A program made the position numbers and the translations under genes. A stretch of 64,000 nucleotides of DNA, from NCBI GenBank assembly GCA_030280995.1, contig JASXTE010000001.1, forward strand, positions 11,131,001 through 11,195,000. The letters run 5' to 3'. Source of the DNA: Hemileia vastatrix. Its lineage: Eukaryota; Basidiomycota; Pucciniomycetes; Pucciniales; Zaghouaniaceae. The notes under the pieces were generated by a model. That model saw only the letters and a list, made by a program, of their open reading frames with translations. It searched no databases and was not told the DNA's origin. Of the stretch, positions 58,529 to 64,000 are shown piece after piece; positions within the stretch are counted from its first letter, which is position 1, and each line of letters begins with the position of its first letter.

Positions 58529-59142
58529 CAAGGCGTCGGGTTTCCACTGGAGAGGTGGAATATATTTTTGAAAATGTTGAAAAGTTTGGGGAAGATGTAG
58601 ATACACATTTTTCCGCTCCCCTGGGTTACCTGGTGGTAACTCTTAATGGTAAAGAAGTAAAGGCCTTGGTCAATTCAGGGTCTCAAATTAATTTAATTTC
58701 ATTGGAGCAAGCGACGAGTATAGGCTTGTCAATTAAAAGTGGCACTGGGGGAAACCTCAGAGGCATTGGAGGGCATGCAACAGAGCTGATGGGTACAGCT
58801 GAGCATGTCAGGTTAGGCATTGGTGGATCTGTTGGTAAGGTTCACTTTTATGTGGCCAGAGGAGCAGTCAAAACTGTTCTTGGTGGTCCTTTTTTGATGG
58901 ATTTTGAGGCCAGGATAGGGTATCAAGCTGGCATGGGGATTAGTTTGGAAATCACCGGTGAAGATATGCGGAGGTTACATATGCGGTTAGCGCCTCCTGG
59001 AGATGAAGGTTGGGAAACATGGCCAGGGATTACTACTCTGTGCCAGTGTTGTGTATGCACCAAGAAGCGGCATATAAAACGGACGGCTTCTGGTGAATTA
59101 TGTTTGTTGGAAAGGGATAAATGCCCTCATTTTTTGGGGTAG
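58471..59142 (+). pseudogene. Element E protease with Asn at the catalytic position
   Basis: Gag C-terminus and retropepsin. The active site reads ALVNSGSQINLIS where element D has a DSG triad, so the catalytic Asp codon has become Asn. GGNLRGIGGHATELMG and VARGAVKTVLGGPFLMDFEA complete the fold. A Cys-rich tail (LCQCCVCTKKR) follows. The frame ends at 59142 after a run of T, and the next frame overlaps it, indicating a one-base slip near 59130. The first Met is not a start; translation should come from gag. Not expected to be active. Confidence 0.82.
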
Positions 59143-59897
59143 CAGGGGCTGATCACTCTAATGTTGTAATCTCTCCTCAGGATGAGATCCCAGATTGCAA
59201 TAGGTCAGCTCACTTGGAGATAATTCAAGTGAATTCTCAATTATTTTCTTTTAATATTACTTTGGAGTGCAAATACGTTTTGGACTTTTCTATATGTTTA
59301 TTGGATTTACCATGTTTTTCTATTAAATTTAAAAATGGTAAAAAAGGCAAAACGGGCCAAATTAGGTTGGATAAAAATTGGAAGGGTATGTTTGATGACC
59401 TCCAGCAAGAGGTTAAACTGCAAGTATCTCCTTCTATTTTGGACCTCCAGCAAGAGGGTAAACTGCAATTATCACATCAAAATCCAATAAAAAATCTCAG
59501 TATAATTAAAACTCAAAAAAATAATTTATGTGAAAATGTTATTCCGGACCTCCAGCAAGAGGTTAAACTGCAAGTATCTCCTTCTATTTTGGACCTCCAG
59601 AAAGAGGGTAAACTGCAATTATCACATCAAAATCCGATAAAAACTCTCAGTATAATTAAAACTCAAAAATATAATTTATGTGAAAATGTTATTCCGGACC
59701 TCCAGCAAGAGGTTAAACTGCAAGTATCTCCTTCTATTTTGGACCTCCAGCAAGAGGGTAAACTTCAAATATCACATCAAAATACGATTTAAATTCTCAG
59801 TATAATTAAAACACAAAAAAATAATTTTTGTGAAAATTCAATTCCGGTCCTCCAGCAAGAGGTTAAACTGCCAACTTTCTTTACGGGCAATTTACAG
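59121..59897 (+). pseudogene. Element E protease-RT linker with 150 bp repeats
   Basis: Frame reading GADHSNVVISPQDEIPDCNR, a Leu/Phe-rich part, then 50-residue repeats each holding DLQQEVKLQVSPSILDLQ, EGKLQLSHQN and an IIKTQKNNLCENVIP tail. The TAA at 59790 ends the open frame where earlier units have a Lys codon. The region lies between protease and RT and has no domain I know. Confidence 0.75.
59399..59869 (+). repeat. 150 bp tandem repeat, 3.1 units
   Basis: Units begin at 59399, 59549, 59699 and 59849. Each full unit carries the hairpin motif twice, 45 bp apart. 150 is a multiple of three, so the repeats keep frame. Confidence 0.92.
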
Positions 59898-60176
59898 TTG
59901 GATAAGGGAAGAAATGGTGTTGGAAAATCTGTTTATAAATTAGACAAGGGAAAGGAGAAAAGGGTAAAATTTAAAAATGAAATAAAATATTTTTCTAATT
60001 TTTCTTATTCCGATTCTGACAATGAAGAAGATTCATTTAATGAAATTTTTAATGGCGATACAAAAGTAAATGTTTTACCTCAAGTTTATTTAGATGTGGA
60101 TGCAGCCAAATAGAAGAAAGTAGCAAATAAAGTTCGACCTGTTAATGAACCGCTACCTGCCAAATTAAATCCACCC
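59898..60176 (+). pseudogene. Element E linker, distal part
   Basis: Same frame as the repeats: a Lys-rich stretch, the acidic block SDSDNEEDSFNEIF, then DVDAAK and a TAG (60111-60113) where element D has a Tyr codon. After it the conserved lead-in KVANKVRPVNEPLPAKLNPP continues into RT. Confidence 0.75.
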
Positions 60177-62924
60177 TTGAGAAGACCAAGGTTATCAAGA
60201 GATCCTTATGAAAGTCCCTTGGTAAAGAATCTGATTGAATTTTTTGAGATGTCAAGAATCACTTTTGAGAGACTGGGTGTTGTTAATTTTGGACCTGATG
60301 GTTGGTTGTCTGGAGAAGAGGAGAAGTTGTTGTTGGATGTGATGGTCAAGCAAGAGAAGGCCATTGCTTTTGTAGAAGAGGAGAGGGGTGTGTTGAAGAA
60401 TTCCTATGGGGAGCCTTACAAGATTCCTGTGGTATGTCATGAACTGTGGCAGAAGAAACCAATTCCTATCCCAGCTGCATTAAAAGAAGCCTATATTGAA
60501 GTTGTCAGAGAATGGATACGCACTGGACTGTATGAGCAATCATCGTCAAGTTATTCCAGTCCTGTATTTTGTATCAAGAAACCAAATGGCAAGCTTAGAG
60601 TTGTTCATGATCTTAGGGAATTAAATAGGGTTACAATAAAGGATGCTGGGATACCACCTAGTGCTGAGGAGTTTGTTGAAGCATTTGCAGGGAGAGTGTG
60701 TTATGGTTTGGGAGATATTATGGGTGGATATGATGAGAGAGAGTTACATCCGGACTCAAGGCCTCTCACTAAATTTGATACGCCACTAGGACGTTTACAG
60801 TTAACAAGATTACCTCAAGGAGCAACAAATTCGGTTGCAGTTTATCAAGCTCAGATGGCTTGGATCCTTCAAGATGAAATTCCACAATATGCTGGAATCT
60901 TTATAGATGATGGAGGAATTAAGGGACCAACAACCAACTATGATAACCAGGTGTTGGAAGAGAATCCTGGGATACGCAAATTCATTTGGGAGTTTGCAAT
61001 TACATTAGAAAGAATCTTGTTTCGAATTGAAGAGGCTGGTTTAACTATTTCAGGTTCAAAATTTTCATGTTGTGTTCCAGCCTTAGAAATATTAGGCCAT
61101 GTGGTATGTAGAGAGGGTAGGATTATGTCCAAGAAGAAAGTTAACAAAATTCAGTCCTGGCAAAGACCCAAGAATACGACCGAAGTTAGAGGGTTTTTAG
61201 GTGTTTGTGTATATGTTAGAATGTTTATTAAGGACTTTTCTTCATTGGCAGCTCCATTGAGACGGTTAACAAGAAAGGATGCAGAATGGGAGTGGGATGA
61301 AGAGTGTGAGAAGGCGTTTGTGAAGTTGAATGAGGTTGTAGGGAAGGATTTAGTCCTGCACAAGTTGGATTATGGAAAAGATGCTGGTAGAATTTATTTA
61401 GCAGTTGATTCAAGTCAGGTTGCAGCTGGGGCGGTTTTGTCTCAGATGGATAAAGCTGGTTACATCAGGCCAGTTAGGTATGAATCTGTAGTATTTACTG
61501 AGGTCAAACCAAGATATTCACAACCAAAATTGGAATTATGTGGTGTGGCGAAAATACTGAAGAAACTTCAGCATATTTTGTGGGGGCAACATTTTGAGTT
61601 GCAAGTGGATGCAAAATCGTTAATCCAGATGATTAATTCCCCAAGTTTACCGAACGCACCCATGACAAGATGGGTAGCTTTCATTCAACATTTTTCGTTT
61701 GATTTGGTTCATAAGCCTGGCAAGACTTTTACTATGCCAGATGGTTTATCAAGGAGACCACCCACTGAAGAAGATTCAGACTCAGAAGAGTTCAATGAAG
61801 ATATACCTATTATCAAAGCCAGCACTAAAGGAGCTGAAGACTTTCCATACCTCCCCCATGAGGTTAAACTGGCAGGACTATTGTGTTTAGATTATGGTGA
61901 TGATGACCTCCACCAAGAGGATAAACTGGAAAATAGTTTTTATGTTAATAAAGGTGTTGGAAAAGGTGTAGATAAATTCGGAAGAGAGGAGGTAGAAGAA
62001 GATGTGGTGTATGTAGAGGAAGATGGATTGGTAGTGTGGGATAGTAGTAAATTAAGGAATGGTGTATATGTTGGAGAATTAGAGAATTTAAATAAAAGGG
62101 TGGATAAAGAGAAAGAGGTATTTTCAAATACGGTTTTTGAAGGATTCAAAGGTTCAGAAGAAAAACGTCGACATAGCTCGATTAAAGATTTATTTAGGGG
62201 TCAACGATTATTGGCTCATTCATGTGCAGGTGATATTGGTGATAGAGAAGTCCCTATTGATGTTATATTAATCGATTTTCAAGATGAAGTCTGGGGTCAG
62301 ACTGGTTTTTATTTTTTGTTAGTCAAATATTTGTTGACTTTAGAGAGGCCAGAAGAGTGTGAAGACGATGAATGGGTGGCTATCAAGAGGAAGTCATCTA
62401 CGTTTTACCTATCTGGTCGACGTTTAATGAGGAGGAGGTATCCAAATCCTCAAGTAGTTATAACTCAACAGAAGGGGCAAGAATTAGTTTTGAAATCACT
62501 GCATGAAGATCTCGGGCATAGAGGCATTGGAGAAACGTTTAGAAGAATTTCTGATCGATTTTGGTGGCCTGGCATGAAGATGGCTGTTAAACAGTGGGTT
62601 CAGTCATGCGAAGAATGTCAAAGACGAAGTTATTTAAGGCCAAAAGAACCTGGACGCGCGACCGGTGAATATACGCTCTTTGGAAGAGTTAGTTTAGATG
62701 CCGTTCATATAAAAGAGGGACGGTATAAATATTTAATTGTGGCCAGAGATGATTTATCTGGTTGGGTAGAGGCAGCGCCTCTTATTAATTTAACTGCCAA
62801 AAATGTGGCAGAATTTTTTTTGAATAATTGGGTATATAGGTATGGGGTGATGAAGTTGGTGACGGTAGATGGAGGTCCTGAATTTGGGACAGAGTTTAAA
62901 GAGGCCGTATTGAAAGTTGGATGA
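60177..62924 (+). pseudogene. Element E RT, RNase H and integrase N-terminal part
   Basis: 915 open residues; the first Met is internal. RT about 85-270: Asp180 in LGDIMGGYDE, FIDD (242-245), then the NPGIRKFIWEF segment. RNase H about 402-530 (YLAVDSSQVAAGAVLSQ). An acidic linker carries two hairpin motifs (61850, 61907). Integrase finger HEDLGHRGIGETFRRISDRF with CEECQRR (about 775-812), first core Asp in VSLDAVHIKEG, second in VTVDGGPEFGTEF. Ends at TGA 62922-62924, beyond which the same frame continues. This is the most complete pol of its lineage here. Confidence 0.88.
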
Positions 62925-63587
62925 AAGGTTAGGGTAGCAACCCCATATTATCCCGAAGCTGAAGGCATGGTTGAAAGAGGGCATCAAGTTATTAAGGATG
63001 CTTTAGTTAAAATGTGTGGGACAAGTGCCGAAAAGTGGAGGCACTATTTACCTTTAGTTTTATTTGCGGATCGAATCACTGCCAAAAGGACGACCAGATT
63101 TTCACCTTATGAACTTGTTTTTGGACAGAAAGCAGTTTTACCGGTTGATTTAGAAGCTGAATCATATCTTGGAGTTGACTGGGACACGGTCAAAACTACT
63201 GAAGAATTATTGTGTGCAAGAATGATGCAGTTAGAAAAGAAAGAAGAATATTTAGAAAAGGCATATTCGCGGATGATGAAGATCCGAAATCAATCAGTCA
63301 GATATTGGGATGAGCGGTTTGCACATCGATTAAGGAAACCTTTGAACCCAGGAGATATGGTCCTGGTGTATAATAGGAGTTTGGAAAGTCAATGGGGAAA
63401 GATGTTTGCAGATAGGTGGAATGGACCGTATAAAATCAAGGAGCAAGTTTCCGGCGGTTCATATGTGCTAGAAGAGTTGGATGGAGTTGAATTGAAGAAG
63501 AGGGTAGCGGCCGATCAAGTGAAACGTTTCTATCCTAGAGGCACGAGGAGTGCCGAAGTCTACCTCCGCAATGAGGATAAACTATGA
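62925..63587 (+). pseudogene. Element E integrase C-terminal part
   Basis: In frame with the previous segment after the TGA. KVRVATPYYPEAEGMVERGH carries the catalytic Glu (codon 62973-62975), so the core lies across the stop. YELVFGQKAVLPVDLEAES and the barrel-like region LRKPLNPGDMVLVYNRS, WNGPYKIKEQVSGGSYVLEEL follow. No chromodomain. The last codons (YLRNEDKL) are the first copy of the 47 bp repeat. Confidence 0.85.
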
Positions 63588-63864
63588 TATTGACGAAATT
63601 TTATGGATCCCTCCACAATGAGGATAAACTATGACATTTATCAAATTTTATGGATCCCTCCGCAATGAGGATAAACTATGATATCAACAAAATTTTATGG
63701 ATTCCTCCGCAATGAGGATAAACTATAATATCAACAAAATTTTATGGATCCCTCCGCAATGAGGATAAACTATAATATCAACGAAATTTTATGGAATCCT
63801 CCGCAATGAGGATAAACTATGATGTTTATAAAAACCTTATCGACCTCCGCAACGAGGATAAACT
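63563..63864 (+). repeat. 47 bp tandem repeat at the integrase 3' end
   Basis: Seven units starting at 63563, 63610, 63657, 63704, 63751, 63798 and 63844. Each begins with the hairpin motif (CCTC-N6-GAGG-ATAAACT) and continues ATGATAT, ACRAAATTTTATGGAT. The first unit supplies the integrase stop; the other six are outside the frame and 47 is not a multiple of three. Confidence 0.95.
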
Positions 63865-64000
63865 ATCTTTTTTTTATCAAAAATACTTTACTGTCGTTAC
63901 ACTGCATATGGGAAACAAAACTGTGATGAAACTTAACGAAATGCAAGAAAACCTTCTTTGAAATTTTTGAAATTTAAAATTCTTAAAATATGGGTGAAGA
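63865..64000 (+). other. Element E 3' untranslated region
   Basis: Short non-coding stretch to the window edge. A polypurine tract and 3' LTR are expected beyond it. Confidence 0.5.

Larger units (their letters stand above)
55199..64000 (+). mobile_element. Element E: Ty3/gypsy retrotransposon, cut by the window end
   Basis: 5' LTR, primer site, gag, protease, linker, RT, RNase H and integrase on the plus strand. Two frameshifts (near 58463 and 59130) and three in-frame stops (59790, 60111, 62922) break it. No chromodomain follows integrase; a 47 bp tandem repeat does. It is inserted in the integrase gene of element D. The RT with FIDD and a PGIR segment resembles a lineage common in basidiomycete genomes. 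Confidence 0.9.

Noticed and set aside
63563..63864. Regular direct repeats with spacers resembling a CRISPR array
   Set aside because: The spacers are nearly identical to each other, the locus is inside a eukaryotic retrotransposon and there are no cas genes.

Overview
This 64 kb window is a eukaryotic transposon graveyard. It is AT-rich and I recognise no host housekeeping gene, rRNA or tRNA. Everything identifiable is a transposable element or its debris: two Ty3/gypsy lineages, PIF/Harbinger transposase and Myb/NAM-type accessory pseudogenes, CACTA-like MITEs and long hairpin elements. The second gypsy lineage (RT with an FIDD box and a PGIR segment in the thumb) and the Harbinger/NAM gene pair look like those common in basidiomycete fungi. 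A rust fungus (Pucciniales) is my best guess; this is an inference.

Left third (294-20341, minus strand): element A, an old chromodomain Ty3/gypsy element flanked by GAAAG. Its 3' LTR carries two small DNA elements and its coding region carries a CACTA-like MITE. Its leader is split by element B (8788-18449, flanked by GTTTT), a related younger copy whose own LTR is split by an 849 bp hairpin element with an 8 bp target duplication.

Middle (20342-41132): a degenerate Myb/NAM gene runs into a large inverted-repeat structure (22491-34813). One arm of that structure holds a solo LTR and a CACTA-like MITE, and the MITE is split by element C (24095-32948), the best-preserved copy. C has a gag-pol frame broken by one in-frame TAG and two 1179 bp LTRs. 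To the right lie a degenerate Harbinger transposase (minus), a MITE and a second Myb/NAM pseudogene (plus).

Right third (41133-64000): a palindrome of about 1.4 kb (insertions removed) is interrupted by a non-autonomous Harbinger-like element, which itself holds a fourth CACTA-like MITE and a 300 bp GGA array. A related Harbinger-like element with a broken transposase follows. Then comes gypsy element D (plus), broken by a 772 bp solo LTR of another family and truncated inside integrase by element E (plus), which runs off the window.

Three observations stand out. (1) A hairpin motif, CCTC-N6-GAGG-NTAAACT, recurs at least 21 times in D and E, in coding linkers and in a non-coding 47 bp tandem array past the integrase stop. 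(2) The 5' end of the A/B/C gag region has an overlapping second frame that is better conserved than the long gag frame. (3) The nested insertions are resolved by target duplications and empty-site comparisons, giving a clear order of events.
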